Source: Rhizobium giardinii bv. giardinii H152
GTDB lineage: Bacteria; Pseudomonadota; Alphaproteobacteria; Rhizobiales; Rhizobiaceae
Direction of reading: 5' to 3'
Length of the DNA: 64,000 nt
NCBI RefSeq assembly: GCF_000379605.1
Contig: NZ_KB902691.1
Span: forward strand, 249,056-313,055
Below are positions 55,189 to 64,000 of this stretch, one piece after another. Numbering within the stretch: the first letter of the stretch is position 1; every line of letters starts with the position of its first letter. A model generated the notes under the pieces. The model saw nothing but the letters and a program-made list of their open reading frames with translations. It was not told the origin of the DNA and made no database searches. A program made the translations under genes and the position numbers.

Positions 55189-55192
55189 GCTG

Positions 55193-55231
55193 CCGGCAGC
55201 ACGCGCGGCGCAACGTCGCGCGTGCTGCCGG
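55193..55231 (+). terminator. Stem-loop after the prsDE-like operon
   Basis: CCGGCAGCACGCGCG and CGCGCGTGCTGCCGG form a perfect 15-bp stem with a 9-nt loop, starting 4 bp after the prsE stop. It lacks a T tail but is one of the most stable hairpins in the window. Confidence 0.7.
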
Positions 55232-55312
55232 AAAACGCCGATTGGGAAATTCCTTGCTGCACTGCAAAAATTGCATGGCCGCCTGCGGCGCAACCGGTGT
55301 AAGACCGTACTC

Positions 55313-56221
55313 ATGACTTCCAAGCGAACCGGCTACATCTTCGTCCTGCTGGCGATCTCGATATTCTCGATCCAGGACGCGCTTTCCAAGCATCTGGGCG
55401 GCCTCTACCCGCCCGTCCTGATCACGATGATCCGGTACTGGGCCTTTGCCACCTTTGCGATCGCGCTGGCATCGCGATCCCAGGGCGGCCTTTTGGCGGC
55501 CGCGAAAACCAAGCGACCGGTGCTGCAGATCCTGCGTGGCGTTCTGCTTGCACTCCAGATCGTCATCGTCATCTTTTCGTTTGCAACGGTCGGCCTTGCG
55601 CATTCGCAGGCGATCTTTTCCTCCGGGCCGCTTTTCGTCGCCCTTCTCTCCATGCCGCTTCTCGGAGAGCGTGTCGGCTGGCGGCGTTGGACGGCGATCA
55701 TCATCGGCTTGCTGGGTGTATTGCTGATCCTGGAACCGGGCAGCGGCAGCTTTGATCTCAAGCTGCTGATCCCGCTCGCATCATCGCTGATCTTTGCGAT
55801 CTACGTGATCTCGACGCGGCTCGTCAGCCGCGACGATACCGCCATGACAAGCTTCTTCTACACGGGGGTCGCCGGAGCCGTGGCGATCACCGCCGTCGGT
55901 CCGTTCTACTGGACGACACTTGCGGCGCAGGACTGGGTCTGGATGCTGATGCTCTGCATCACCGGAACGACCAGCCATTTTTTCCTGATCAAGGCCTATG
56001 AACTGCTCGACGCAGCCGAGGTCCAGCCGCTCACCTATCTCCAGCTTGTCTTCGCCTCGATCATCGGCGTCGTCGTCTTCGGCGAAACGATCGGCCTGAA
56101 TGTGATTGCCGGATCGGTGATCGTCGTCTGCGCGGGGATTTTCACCGTCTGGCGCGAAAGCGTCGTTGCCCGCCGGAAGGCCAGGTCGCCGGAGCCACCG
56201 TCCTCTCAGACGCTGACCTGA
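55313..56221 (+). CDS. EamA/DMT-family transporter
   Basis: A 302-residue membrane protein with ten spans in two EamA repeats. [20 protein letters not shown] is the first repeat's opening, LPLLGER-like [20 protein letters not shown] ends it, and [20 protein letters not shown] ends the second. The ATG at 55313 starts just before the first span. The substrate may be an amino acid or other metabolite and is unknown. Its 3' end overlaps that of ung by 16 bases on the opposite strand. Confidence 0.88.
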   Translation: MTSKRTGYIFVLLAISIFSIQDALSKHLGGLYPPVLITMIRYWAFATFAIALASRSQGGLLAAAKTKRPVLQILRGVLLALQIVIVIFSFATVGLAHSQAIFSSGPLFVALLSMPLLGERVGWRRWTAIIIGLLGVLLILEPGSGSFDLKLLIPLASSLIFAIYVISTRLVSRDDTAMTSFFYTGVAGAVAITAVGPFYWTTLAAQDWVWMLMLCITGTTSHFFLIKAYELLDAAEVQPLTYLQLVFASIIGVVVFGETIGLNVIAGSVIVVCAGIFTVWRESVVARRKARSPEPPSSQTLT

Positions 56222-56919
56222 GCCTGCGCCTCGGGATTGGCCGGCAACGCCCAGTCGATGGGCTCGCGCCCGTTGGCGACGAGAAAATCATTGGCCTTGG
56301 AAAAAGGCTTGCTGCCGAAGAAACCGTTATGGGCCGATAGCGGCGACGGGTGTGCCGAGCGGATCACGAGATGGCGCGACCGATCGACGAAGGCCGCCTT
56401 CTTCTGTGCATAGGATCCCCACAGGATGAAGACGACCGGATGAGGCTGCTCGTTGATCGCCCGGATGATCGCATCGGTGAACCGTTCCCAACCCTTGCCC
56501 TGGTGCGAAGCGGCCATGGCCCGCTCCACCGTCAGCACGCTGTTGAGGAGCAGCACACCCTGTCGCGCCCAGCTCTCCAGGAAACCATGGCGAGCGGGCG
56601 CAATACCGAGATCGTTTTGCAGTTCCTTGTAGATATTCACCAGCGACGGCGGAGAGCGCACGCCGGGTTTGACGCTGAACGACAGCCCATGCGCCTGCCC
56701 CTCCCCGTGATACGGGTCCTGGCCGAGGATGACGACCCGCACCGTCTCCAGCGGCGTCAGGTCCAAGGCTCGGAAATACTCCGCTCCCTTGGGGAAAATC
56801 TGTCTGCCGTTGCGTTTTTCCTCAAGCAGGAATGCCTTCAGCTCGGCCATATAGGAACTGGAGAATTCCGGCGCCAAAACCGTTTTCCAGCTTTCCTCAA
56901 GCGTCACACTCGATTCCAT
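56206..56919 (-). CDS. ung: Uracil-DNA glycosylase
   Basis: A 237-residue family 1 UDG, the enzyme that starts base-excision repair of uracil in DNA. The catalytic motif [20 protein letters not shown] contains Asp68, and the Leu-loop [18 protein letters not shown] contains the second active-site His. The N-terminus (LEESWKTVL) is family-like. It converges on the EamA gene with a 16-base overlap of coding ends. Confidence 0.96.
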   Translation of the reverse strand: MESSVTLEESWKTVLAPEFSSSYMAELKAFLLEEKRNGRQIFPKGAEYFRALDLTPLETVRVVILGQDPYHGEGQAHGLSFSVKPGVRSPPSLVNIYKELQNDLGIAPARHGFLESWARQGVLLLNSVLTVERAMAASHQGKGWERFTDAIIRAINEQPHPVVFILWGSYAQKKAAFVDRSRHLVIRSAHPSPLSAHNGFFGSKPFSKANDFLVANGREPIDWALPANPEAQAQVSV

Positions 56920-57065
56920 CGTCGTTTTCCGGCCTCTCTATGCTCGTCCCTCGGACGCTCCCGAATGTAACGGCAGAGTGGTTGATGGCAAGCATCAACG
57001 TCAAACAGCCGCCAATGACTTTCAATGTATTCATAGAAATATAACGCTGGCCATTCCTCCCAACC

Positions 57066-57089
57066 CGTTATATCTAGGGAAATATCTCG
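57066..57089. promoter_or_regulatory. Candidate ModE box upstream of modA
   Basis: CGTTATAT, eight bases, then ATATCTCG. The Escherichia coli ModE box has CGNTATAT-N8-ATATAACG cores with the same spacing; two bases of the right half differ here. A further half-site, ATATAACG, lies at 57039-57046. The box ends 16 bp before the modA ATG, consistent with repression by the convergent modE product. Confidence 0.6.
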
Positions 57090-57105
57090 ACCGCCAGGGA
57101 ACCGC

Positions 57106-57900
57106 ATGCGCACAGAACGTCGAACCTTGCTGAAATTTGTCACCGCCGCTGTCACCGCCCTCGGGGTGAGCGGAATGCCATTTGCCCAGCCGGCAGCCGC
57201 CGCCGAAAAAGTGACGGTCTTTGCCGCAGCCAGCCTGAAGAATGCGCTCGATGCCGTCAATGCCGCCTGGCAAAAGGAAGCCGGCAAGGAAGCGACCGTT
57301 TCCTATGCGGCAAGCTCGGCGCTCGCCAAGCAGATCGAAGCCGGCGCGCCGGCCGATGTCTTTATCTCCGCCGATCTGGCCTGGATGGACTACGTCGCCG
57401 AAAAGAAGCTGATCAAGCACGATACCCGCGCCAATCTGCTCGGCAACCGGATCGTGCTGGTGGCAGGCAGCAGGGATACGGCACCCGTCGATATCAAGCA
57501 GGGTTTCGACCTGAAGGGCCTGCTGGGCGACGAGAAACTTGCGATGGGCGCCGTCGATTCCGTTCCGGCCGGCAAATATGGCAAGGCCGCGCTTGAAAAG
57601 CTCGGCGTCTGGTCTGCCGTCGAAAAGAACGTGGCCGGCGCTGAAAACGTCCGCGCGGCGCTTCTGCTGGTGTCCAAGGGCGAAGCACCCTATGGCATCG
57701 TCTACAAGACGGACGCCGCCGCAGACAAAGGCGTGGCGATCGTCGGCACCTTCCCTGAAGACAGCCACCCGCCGATCGTCTACCCGATCGCGGTCACGGC
57801 AGAGAGCAGCAATCCGGATGCCGCCGCTTATCTGGAGTTCATCAAATCGGCAAAGGCCGCGGCGCTGTTCGAGGCCCAGGGCTTTACGATCCTGAAATAG
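57106..57900 (+). CDS. modA: Molybdate ABC transporter substrate-binding protein
   Basis: A 264-residue periplasmic protein. A Tat-like or Sec signal begins [20 protein letters not shown] and ends near AAAAEK. The mature protein starts [17 protein letters not shown] and has [20 protein letters not shown] and [20 protein letters not shown], all typical of ModA ligand loops. CAGGGAACC precedes the ATG. It is the first gene of modABC, behind a ModE-box-like element. Confidence 0.95.
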   Translation: MRTERRTLLKFVTAAVTALGVSGMPFAQPAAAAEKVTVFAAASLKNALDAVNAAWQKEAGKEATVSYAASSALAKQIEAGAPADVFISADLAWMDYVAEKKLIKHDTRANLLGNRIVLVAGSRDTAPVDIKQGFDLKGLLGDEKLAMGAVDSVPAGKYGKAALEKLGVWSAVEKNVAGAENVRAALLLVSKGEAPYGIVYKTDAAADKGVAIVGTFPEDSHPPIVYPIAVTAESSNPDAAAYLEFIKSAKAAALFEAQGFTILK

Positions 57901-57966
57901 GTAAGAGACGCTCCAGCCGCCAGAGGATGGAGCGCCTATCGTCTGCCACAAAGACGGGAGCGGCAT

Positions 57967-58668
57967 TTGGACTGGCTGGTTTTGAGCGATGCGGAGTGGA
58001 TGGCGATCCTTCTCAGCCTGCGCGTATCGTCTGTCGCCATGCTTGCCAGCCTGCCGTTTGCTATCGGAATTGCCTTGATCCTGGCGCGCGGCCGCTTCTG
58101 GGGAAAGGCCGTGCTCAACGGCATCGTTCATCTTCCCCTGGTTCTGCCGCCGGTGGTGACCGGCTTTCTGCTGCTGATCCTGTTTGGAAAACGCGGGCCG
58201 ATCGGCGCATTTCTCGCCGAATATACCGGCATTGTCTTTTCCTTCCGCTGGACGGGAGCAGCGCTTGCCTGCGCCATCATGGCCTTTCCGCTGATGGTGC
58301 GCAGCATCCGGCTGTCGATCGAGGCGGTCGACCGCAGGCTCGAGCAGGCAGCGGCCACACTCGGCGCAGGACCCGTCTGGGTTTTCCTGACGGTCACGCT
58401 CCCGCTCGTCCTGCCCGGCATCATCGCCGGCATGATTCTCGCCTTTGCCAAGGCGATGGGCGAATTCGGCGCGACGATCACCTTCGTCTCCAACATTCCC
58501 GGCGAGACCCAGACGCTTTCCTCGGCGATCTATACCTTTACGCAGGTGCCCGGCGGCGATGCCGGCGCATTTCGCCTGACCATCATTTCCGTCGTGATAT
58601 CCATGGCGGCGCTGATGATCTCGGAAATGCTGGCAAATCTCGCGGTGAAGAAGATGGACGCCGCATGA
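57967..58668 (+). CDS. modB: Molybdate ABC transporter permease
   Basis: A 233-residue inner-membrane permease with about five spans, starting at a TTG eight nt after GGGAG. The coupling motif is [20 protein letters not shown] and [20 protein letters not shown] is diagnostic for ModB. Its stop overlaps the modC start as ATGA. The substrates are molybdate and probably tungstate. Confidence 0.94.
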   Translation: MDWLVLSDAEWMAILLSLRVSSVAMLASLPFAIGIALILARGRFWGKAVLNGIVHLPLVLPPVVTGFLLLILFGKRGPIGAFLAEYTGIVFSFRWTGAALACAIMAFPLMVRSIRLSIEAVDRRLEQAAATLGAGPVWVFLTVTLPLVLPGIIAGMILAFAKAMGEFGATITFVSNIPGETQTLSSAIYTFTQVPGGDAGAFRLTIISVVISMAALMISEMLANLAVKKMDAA

Positions 58669-59732
58669 GCCTCGAGGTCGCTATCCGCCATCGTCTCGGC
58701 GCGTTTTCCGTGACGGCTGCGTTCTCTGCGGACAAGGGTGTCACCGCCCTCTTCGGCCGCTCCGGATCGGGCAAGACGTCGTTGATCAACATCATCGCCG
58801 GGTTGCTGCGCCCCGAAGACGGGCGGCTGACATTCAACGGCGATGTTCTCGTCGACAGCGAGGCCCGCATTTTTGTGCCGCCGCACAAACGCCGCTTCGG
58901 CTATGTCTTTCAGGAGGCGCGGCTTTTCCCCCACCTCAACGTCCGGCGTAATCTCGGCTACGGCCGCTGGTTCGCCCGGCACGCCGGTGAAGGAGCGGAT
59001 TTCGACAGGATCGTCGATCTGCTCGGCATCGCAGCGCTGCTCAATCGCGCGCCGGCCAATCTTTCAGGCGGCGAAAAACAGCGCGTCGCCATCGGCCGGG
59101 CGTTGCTTTCAAGCCCGCGCCTGCTTTTGATGGACGAGCCGCTGGCCGCGCTCGACGAGGAGCGGAAAGCGGAGATCCTGCCCTATCTGGAGCGGTTGCG
59201 GGATGAAACGGCAATTCCGATCGTCTATGTCAGCCATTCGGTCGTCGAAGTCGCCCGGCTGGCCAACAGGGTCATCGTGCTCGAAAACGGCCGGATCAGC
59301 GCGTCCGGCGACGCGGCGACCATTTTGAGCGCGCCATCACCGGCGATCAGCCGCCGCGAGGCGGGCACGCTGATCGAAGGCACAGTTGAAACCAGCGATG
59401 TTTCGCACCAGATCACGATCGTTCGCGCCGGAACCCTGCGGATTCAAGTACCGCATCTGGAGGCGCCAGCGGGCAAGCCGGTGCGTCTGCACATCGCGGC
59501 CCGCGATGTCATGTTGGCCACCAGCCGGCCGGAGGGCCTGAGCGCGCTCAACATCCTGCCGGGCACGATCGTCGGGATCGGACAAGCGGAACATGGCATG
59601 GTCGATGTGCGTCTGGATTGCGGCGGCGTGACGATCCTGTCGCGGGTGACCACCCTGTCACGCGATCTGCTCCGCCTGCAGGCGGGCAAACCGGTTCATG
59701 CCGTCATCAAGAGCGTTGCGCTGGATCTGTGA
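58665..59732 (+). CDS. modC: Molybdate ABC transporter ATP-binding protein
   Basis: A 355-residue ATPase: Walker [12 protein letters not shown]-loop [14 protein letters not shown], signature NLSGGEKQR, Walker [17 protein letters not shown]-terminal TOBE/Mop domain (about 290-355) can bind oxyanion. The ATG at 58665 is chosen from the 4-base overlap with modB. Its last 26 bases overlap the 3' end of modE on the other strand. Confidence 0.95.
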   Translation: MSLEVAIRHRLGAFSVTAAFSADKGVTALFGRSGSGKTSLINIIAGLLRPEDGRLTFNGDVLVDSEARIFVPPHKRRFGYVFQEARLFPHLNVRRNLGYGRWFARHAGEGADFDRIVDLLGIAALLNRAPANLSGGEKQRVAIGRALLSSPRLLLMDEPLAALDEERKAEILPYLERLRDETAIPIVYVSHSVVEVARLANRVIVLENGRISASGDAATILSAPSPAISRREAGTLIEGTVETSDVSHQITIVRAGTLRIQVPHLEAPAGKPVRLHIAARDVMLATSRPEGLSALNILPGTIVGIGQAEHGMVDVRLDCGGVTILSRVTTLSRDLLRLQAGKPVHAVIKSVALDL

Positions 59733-60111
59733 GTTCACCGGCCGGCATCGCATGAGGATTGCGGTTGCTCTCCAGCCAGGCCAGCTCTTCAGAAAGCGCC
59801 CCCGCGGCCTTTGCCTCCATCGCCCGGAACCGGCGGATCAGCTCTTCTCCGAAAGGCGTGACGAGCGCGCCACCGCCCTGCTTTCCGCCGCGCTGCGACA
59901 AGACCGCATCTTGGCCGAACATCCCGTTGAGCGCACTGACCAGCAGCCAGGCCCGCCGATAGGACATGTCCATGGCGCGGCCCGCCGCCGAGATCGAGCC
60001 CGTCTCGCGAATGTGTTCCAAGAGCGCAATCTTGCCCCGGCCCAGCCGCTCTGCGTGAGGAAAATCGATCCTCAGGACGGGTTCGAGACTGGTGGGTTCC
60101 TTCGGTGTCAT
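59707..60111 (-). CDS. modE: Single-domain ModE-type molybdenum regulator
   Basis: A 134-residue LysR-like winged-helix protein. [20 protein letters not shown] and [20 protein letters not shown] form the HTH, and [20 protein letters not shown] completes the ModE N-terminal domain. The C-terminal molybdate-binding Mop domains of the 262-residue Escherichia coli protein are absent. Single-domain ModE proteins are known from Agrobacterium. It converges on modC and probably acts at the box before modA. How it senses molybdate is unclear from sequence. Confidence 0.9.
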   Translation of the reverse strand: MTPKEPTSLEPVLRIDFPHAERLGRGKIALLEHIRETGSISAAGRAMDMSYRRAWLLVSALNGMFGQDAVLSQRGGKQGGGALVTPFGEELIRRFRAMEAKAAGALSEELAWLESNRNPHAMPAGELTDPAQRS

Positions 60112-60203
60112 GCGATTGCTGCGCGCCTTCTCCGGATCGGCAGAGACTATAGCGCCCGTCTGCCGCTGTATAGCGGCCGTGCCTGCTGCAGCAGTACGCG
60201 GGG

Positions 60204-60941
60204 CTACAGGCTCATGCCACCATCGATGACGTGCACCTGCCCCGTCGTATAGTTGGAGACGTCGCTGCCGAGATAAACGGCAAGCGCCGCAATCTCTTCC
60301 GGCAGGCCGATGCGGCCCATCGGCTGGCGGGCGATGAAGGCGGCGCGGGCTTCCTCGTAGTTGCCTTGCGCCTTCATCCGCTCCTCGAGTGAGGGCGATT
60401 GCACCGTGCCGGGCGCGATCGCGTTGCAGCGGATGCCCTGCTTGATGTAATCGAGGGCGATCGACTTGGTGAGGCCGATAACGGCCGCCTTGCTGGCGGA
60501 ATAGACGAAGCGGTTGGGCACACCCATCGGGACGCCCGCAACCGACGACATGTTGATGATCGAGCCGCCGCCGTTGTCGATCATGCCCGGCAGGACGGCC
60601 CGGATCAGCCGGAACATCGACTTGACGTTGAGATCGAAGGCGAGATCATAGTCCCGCTCACTGGCTTCGAGGATCGTTCCGGCATGCACCGTCCCGGCGC
60701 AGTTGAAAAGCACGTCGATGGTTCCGGTTTGCGCGGCAAAGGCCGAGATCGCGTCGGCATTCATGACATCGAGTTTCGCGACGTTCATGCCAAGGGCGGA
60801 AAGTTCGGCGAGTTTTTCCTCATTGACGTCCGTGGCCGTGACGATCGCCCCTTCGCGCTGGAACGCCTCGGCGGCAGCGCGGCCAATGCCCTGTGCTGCT
60901 GCCGTGATCACGGCGCGTTTGCCGGCCAGAAGTCCACTCAT
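60204..60941 (-). CDS. SDR-family dehydrogenase, DHRS6/BDH2-like
   Basis: A 245-residue classical short-chain dehydrogenase. The cofactor motif is AVITAAAQGIGRAAAEAFQR, followed by ATDVNEEKL with an Asp favouring NAD. NCAGTVHAG and the catalytic Ser with YSASK (SSVAGVPMGVPNRFVYSASK) are present. Overall it strongly resembles DHRS6/BDH2-type enzymes; bacterial members include 2-keto-3-deoxy-L-fuconate dehydrogenase. GGAGGAATGAG precedes the ATG at 60941. It follows the sugar ABC genes after 128 bp, so a role in catabolism of the transported sugar is plausible. Confidence 0.88.
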   Translation of the reverse strand: MSGLLAGKRAVITAAAQGIGRAAAEAFQREGAIVTATDVNEEKLAELSALGMNVAKLDVMNADAISAFAAQTGTIDVLFNCAGTVHAGTILEASERDYDLAFDLNVKSMFRLIRAVLPGMIDNGGGSIINMSSVAGVPMGVPNRFVYSASKAAVIGLTKSIALDYIKQGIRCNAIAPGTVQSPSLEERMKAQGNYEEARAAFIARQPMGRIGLPEEIAALAVYLGSDVSNYTTGQVHVIDGGMSL

Positions 60942-61069
60942 CTCATTCCTCCCTGTCGCGGCCATGGTCCGCATCCATTTGCCGACAGGGAATATCGCCG
61001 GGTCCCCGCTTGTCAAGGGCGACGAACGTATTTTTATACAGAAAAAACCAAATGCGGTTGATCCGGCCT

Positions 61070-62137
61070 TCAGACCCTCAATCCGGTTTCCGCATCGAAG
61101 ATGTGCACGTCCGCGGGGCGGATGGACACATCGATGACGTCCCCGGCCCCGACGGGCCTGCGGGTCGTGTCGACAACCGTCACCTCCGTTGCCGTCGACG
61201 TGGTGATGTAGGTGGCGGAGCCGGTGGTCTCGACGATCCCGACCGGCAGACGGAAGACGCCTTGTCCCGGCTCGACGAAATGCAGGTGCTCGGGCCGCAG
61301 TCCCGCTGTCACCTTGCGGCCCGGCTGGAGCTGGCGATCCAGAGGGATGGTCTGCTTTTCGCCGATATCGACCGCCAGCGAGCGGCCATCCTCGCCGACC
61401 GTCGCAGGCACGAAGTTCATCGCCGGCGAGCCGATGAAGCCGGCGACGAATTTATTGGCCGGCCGGTCGTAGAGTTCCAGCGGCGCGCCCTGCTGCTCGA
61501 TCACGCCGTCCTTCATCACCACCACATGGTCGGCCATCGTCATCGCCTCGATCTGATCGTGCGTGACATAGACCGACGTCGCGTGCAGCCGGTCGTGCAG
61601 GGTGCGGATTTCCTTGCGCATATGGACGCGCAGCGCCGCATCGAGATTGGACAGCGGCTCGTCGAACAGGAAGGCCTTGGGATGGCGGATGATGGCCCGG
61701 CTCATGGCGACGCGCTGGCGCTGGCCGCCGGAAAGTTCGCGCGGATAGCGACCGAGGAGATGCGAAAGCCCGGTGGTGGCCGCGACTTCCTCTGCCGCCT
61801 TTTTCGCCTCGGCCTTGGCGACACCGCGAATGCGCAGGCTGTAGGTCAGGTTCTGCTCGACCGTCATATGGGGGTAGAGCGCGTAGGACTGGAACACCAT
61901 GGCGATGTCGCGCTTGCGCGGCGGCACGTTGTTCATCAGTTCGCCGGCGATCTTCAGGTCGCCGGTCGAAATGCTCTCAAGCCCGGCCAGCGAACGCAGC
62001 AACGTGGACTTGCCGCAGCCGGAAGGACCGACGAGCGCGACGAAGCTGCCCTTCTCGATGCTGAGGTCGATGTTCTTCAGCGCGTGGTAGGCGCCGTAAT
62101 ATTTGTTGACGCCCGAGAGTTCGATCTGCTTGGTCAT
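61070..62137 (-). CDS. Carbohydrate ABC transporter ATP-binding protein, UgpC/MalK-like
   Basis: A 355-residue ATPase of the CUT1 class. The sequence shows Walker A GPSGCGKST, Q-loop MVFQSYALYPHMTV, signature LSGGQRQR, and Walker B AFLFDEPLSNLDAALRVHMR. C-terminal TOBE/OB domains include AGLRPEHL and SIRPADVHIFD, as in MalK. Its ATG at 62137 overlaps the stop of the upstream permease gene. The transported sugar is unknown. Confidence 0.94.
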   Translation of the reverse strand: MTKQIELSGVNKYYGAYHALKNIDLSIEKGSFVALVGPSGCGKSTLLRSLAGLESISTGDLKIAGELMNNVPPRKRDIAMVFQSYALYPHMTVEQNLTYSLRIRGVAKAEAKKAAEEVAATTGLSHLLGRYPRELSGGQRQRVAMSRAIIRHPKAFLFDEPLSNLDAALRVHMRKEIRTLHDRLHATSVYVTHDQIEAMTMADHVVVMKDGVIEQQGAPLELYDRPANKFVAGFIGSPAMNFVPATVGEDGRSLAVDIGEKQTIPLDRQLQPGRKVTAGLRPEHLHFVEPGQGVFRLPVGIVETTGSATYITTSTATEVTVVDTTRRPVGAGDVIDVSIRPADVHIFDAETGLRV

Positions 62138-62961
62138 TTGATGGCTCCCGAGGTAAGGCCGGAGACGATGCGCCGCTGCAGCAGCACGAAGATGGCGAGA
62201 ATGGGGGTCACGTAGATCGTGGCGTAGGCCATGATGTTGTTCCATTCATTGGTGTTCGGGCCCATGAAGGAATTGAGGCCGACGCTGGCTGGCTGAAGCT
62301 CGATGTCCTGGATGATCGACTTGGAATAGACGAATTCGCCGAAGGCCTGCATGAAGATCAGGATGGCGCTCACCAATATGCCGTTGCGGGCAAGCGGCAG
62401 GACGATATGGAAGAAAGCGCCGACACGCGAATTGCCGTCGACCAGCGCCGCCTCCTCCAGTTCCATCGGCACGGCCATGAAGGTGGCGCGCACCAGGACA
62501 ACGAAGAACGGCATGCTTTTCGCGGCGATCGCGATGATCACGGCAAGACGCGGATAGTCCAACATGCCGAGTTGCGAAAAGCCGACGAAGATCGGCGTGA
62601 TCATCAGCGACGCCGGCAGGACCTGCAGCATCAGGATCAGGAACAATCCGATATCGACCCAGCCATTGCGGTAGCGCGCCAGCACATAGGCGCAGCCGAC
62701 GCCGAGCACCGTGATCAGCACCACGGCTCCGGAGGCGATGATAAGCGAATTCCAGAGATAGCGTCCCATGCCGCGGCTTTCCCAGACGAAGGCATAGGTG
62801 CTCCACTGCGGCACCGACGGCCAGAAGGTCGGCGGCGTGGCGAACATCTCCGATCCGCTCTTCAGAGCGGTGATGTACATCCAGTAGAGCGGAAACAGAT
62901 AGATCGCCGCCATGACGATTGCGATCAAAAGCATCAGGCGATTGCGGTTCGTCTCGGTCAT
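62134..62961 (-). CDS. Carbohydrate ABC transporter permease, MalG-like
   Basis: A 275-residue permease with six spans. The EAA coupling loop is EEAALVDGNSRVGAFFHIVL. It opens RLMLLIAIVMAAIYLFPLYW, and the last span is followed by LQRRIVSGLTSGAIK, a common MalG-type ending. It overlaps both neighbours by 4 bases (ATGA), so the operon is tightly coupled. Confidence 0.94.
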   Translation of the reverse strand: MTETNRNRLMLLIAIVMAAIYLFPLYWMYITALKSGSEMFATPPTFWPSVPQWSTYAFVWESRGMGRYLWNSLIIASGAVVLITVLGVGCAYVLARYRNGWVDIGLFLILMLQVLPASLMITPIFVGFSQLGMLDYPRLAVIIAIAAKSMPFFVVLVRATFMAVPMELEEAALVDGNSRVGAFFHIVLPLARNGILVSAILIFMQAFGEFVYSKSIIQDIELQPASVGLNSFMGPNTNEWNNIMAYATIYVTPILAIFVLLQRRIVSGLTSGAIK

Positions 62962-63950
62962 CCGCGCACCTCGTGACGTGTCGAGCGGACATAGACGACC
63001 GAGGCGATCATGACGAAGATGATCATCAGGACGGAAATCGTCGCGCCCTTGGCAAAGGCGTACTGTCGGAAGGACTGCTCCCAGGCCCAGTATTGCGTGA
63101 CGTTGGACGAATTGTTCGGCCCGCCGGAGGTGATCGCGGCAAAGAGGTCGAACTGCTGCAGCGTGAAGATCAGGCCAAGCGCGATGATGGCGCCGATGGT
63201 GGAGCGCATCATCGGCAGGGTGATGGTCCAGAAGCGCTGCCAGGCATTTGCGCCATCGAGTTCGGCGGCCTCGTAGAGATCGGCGGGGATACCGGAAAGA
63301 CCGACCGAGAGAAGGATCATGTTGAAGGCAGTGCCGAGCCAGATATTGGCCAGGATGACGGCATAGAGCGAATAGTTCGGATCCGAGCGCCAGAAGATAT
63401 TGCCTGAGATGACGCCACCTTCCCTCAGGATGAAGTTGAGCACACCGAAATCCCCCGACAGGATCCAGTTCCAGATGGCGCCGACGACGAGACCCGGCAT
63501 CACCCAGGAGACGAGGAACAGGCCGCGCAACCAGGAGGCGCCGGGAAAATTGACCCAGAAGAACAGCGCCAGCCCAAAGCCGATGAGGAACTGCCCGGCG
63601 ATCGAGCCGGCGACGAAGATCGCCGTATTGGCAAGGATCGGCAGCGTTTCCGGCTGCGCGAAAAGGTCGCGATAGTTCTTCAAGCCGACAAAGGGGCGCA
63701 TCAGCGTGCCGAGGCTGAACATGTCGACCTCCTGAAAGCTCATCAACACGTTGTAGAGCAGCGGCAGGCCCGCCATCAGGAACAGGAAACCGAGCGGAAA
63801 GGCGACCAGCACGATATCGAAACCGCGGCCGTCCCTGACACTGGAAAGAAGCCTCTTAATCGGGCCTCCGACGTCCCGAACGGGGTTGCCGGGCGCTTGC
63901 GCGGCAGGCAACCCCTTCCGGGAGGAAATGCTGGACGGCGCGTCCGCCAT
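62958..63950 (-). CDS. Carbohydrate ABC transporter permease, MalF-like
   Basis: A 330-residue permease with six spans after an unusually long N-terminal hydrophilic stretch (about 45 residues). GLPLLYNVLMSFQEVDMFSL and the EAA loop YEAAELDGANAWQRFWTITL are typical. The ATG at 63950 is used; a TTG three codons earlier is possible. The only purine-rich ribosome-binding-like sequence upstream (GAGAGG) is part of the RIME-like repeat at the window edge. A substrate-binding protein gene should lie further right, outside the window. Confidence 0.9.
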   Translation of the reverse strand: MADAPSSISSRKGLPAAQAPGNPVRDVGGPIKRLLSSVRDGRGFDIVLVAFPLGFLFLMAGLPLLYNVLMSFQEVDMFSLGTLMRPFVGLKNYRDLFAQPETLPILANTAIFVAGSIAGQFLIGFGLALFFWVNFPGASWLRGLFLVSWVMPGLVVGAIWNWILSGDFGVLNFILREGGVISGNIFWRSDPNYSLYAVILANIWLGTAFNMILLSVGLSGIPADLYEAAELDGANAWQRFWTITLPMMRSTIGAIIALGLIFTLQQFDLFAAITSGGPNNSSNVTQYWAWEQSFRQYAFAKGATISVLMIIFVMIASVVYVRSTRHEVRG

Positions 63951-63956
63951 CCGGTT

Positions 63957-64000
63957 CAACCTCTCCCCGGCGGGGAGAAGGCGGCCCGAGGGGCCGGATG
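63957..64000. repeat. RIME-like repeat at the right edge, partial
   Basis: CCTCTCCCCGGCGGGGAGAAGG followed by a GGCGGCCCGAGGGGCCGG stretch is the reverse complement of the opening of the repeat at 19372. It continues beyond the window and abuts the permease start codon. Confidence 0.7.

Overview
The window is high-GC alphaproteobacterial DNA, most likely a chromosome of a Rhizobiaceae member (Rhizobium, Agrobacterium, Shinella or Ensifer type). The evidence is a CobF-to-CobM aerobic cobalamin cluster, a group-2 Mrp antiporter with fused MrpA/MrpB, a PrsD/PrsE-like type I exporter, many sugar ABC transporters with LacI regulators, a single-domain ModE, and palindromic rhizobial intergenic repeats (RIME-like). 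I see no rRNA, tRNA, CRISPR array, insertion sequence or phage gene.

Layout. 1-4 kb: WYL regulator (partial), VOC protein, tRNA hydroxylase trhO, GH1 glucosidase, and a ParD antitoxin with a truncated ParE. 4-11.5 kb: a sugar module (Gfo/Idh/MocA oxidoreductase, TIM-barrel isomerase, ribose-type ABC transporter) and a divergent LacI regulator. 11.5-17.3 kb: globin-coupled chemotaxis receptor, then xylA, xylB and a LacI regulator. 17.6-22.6 kb: EmrAB-type efflux with a divergent TetR regulator, then an AraC regulator. 22.7-28.5 kb: TerC-family protein with a structured leader, gltX, lysS, a DUF1328 peptide and an Ala-rich envelope protein. 28.7-34.3 kb: FAD oxidoreductase, nucleoside hydrolase, a DNA-repair exonuclease/ligase pair, a small DUF3008-like protein and a broken small gene. 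34.6-38.2 kb: NodT-type outer-membrane factor and a two-component system. 38.4-44.6 kb: mrpA'CDEFG antiporter operon behind a possible three-way-junction leader RNA. 44.6-51.8 kb: cobM, L, K, J, I, H, G, F, with cobK reversed. 52-56.9 kb: type I secretion pair, EamA exporter, ung. 57-60.1 kb: modABC and a convergent modE. 60.2-64 kb: SDR dehydrogenase and a carbohydrate ABC transporter (ATPase and two permeases) that continues past the window.

How the genes work together. The 2-11.5 kb region looks like sugar uptake and catabolism under at least two LacI-type regulators: a shared 14-bp CG-centred palindrome precedes both the GH1 gene and the isomerase gene, while a different tandem operator sits between the ABC ATPase gene and its divergent LacI gene. 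The emr and mod systems also carry readable operators. The most unusual features are the cob cluster, where cobK is antisense and overlaps its neighbour at both ends, and the two structured 5' leaders (mrp and terC) that match no riboswitch class I recognise. All family assignments rest on motifs and sequence recall; no database search was run.
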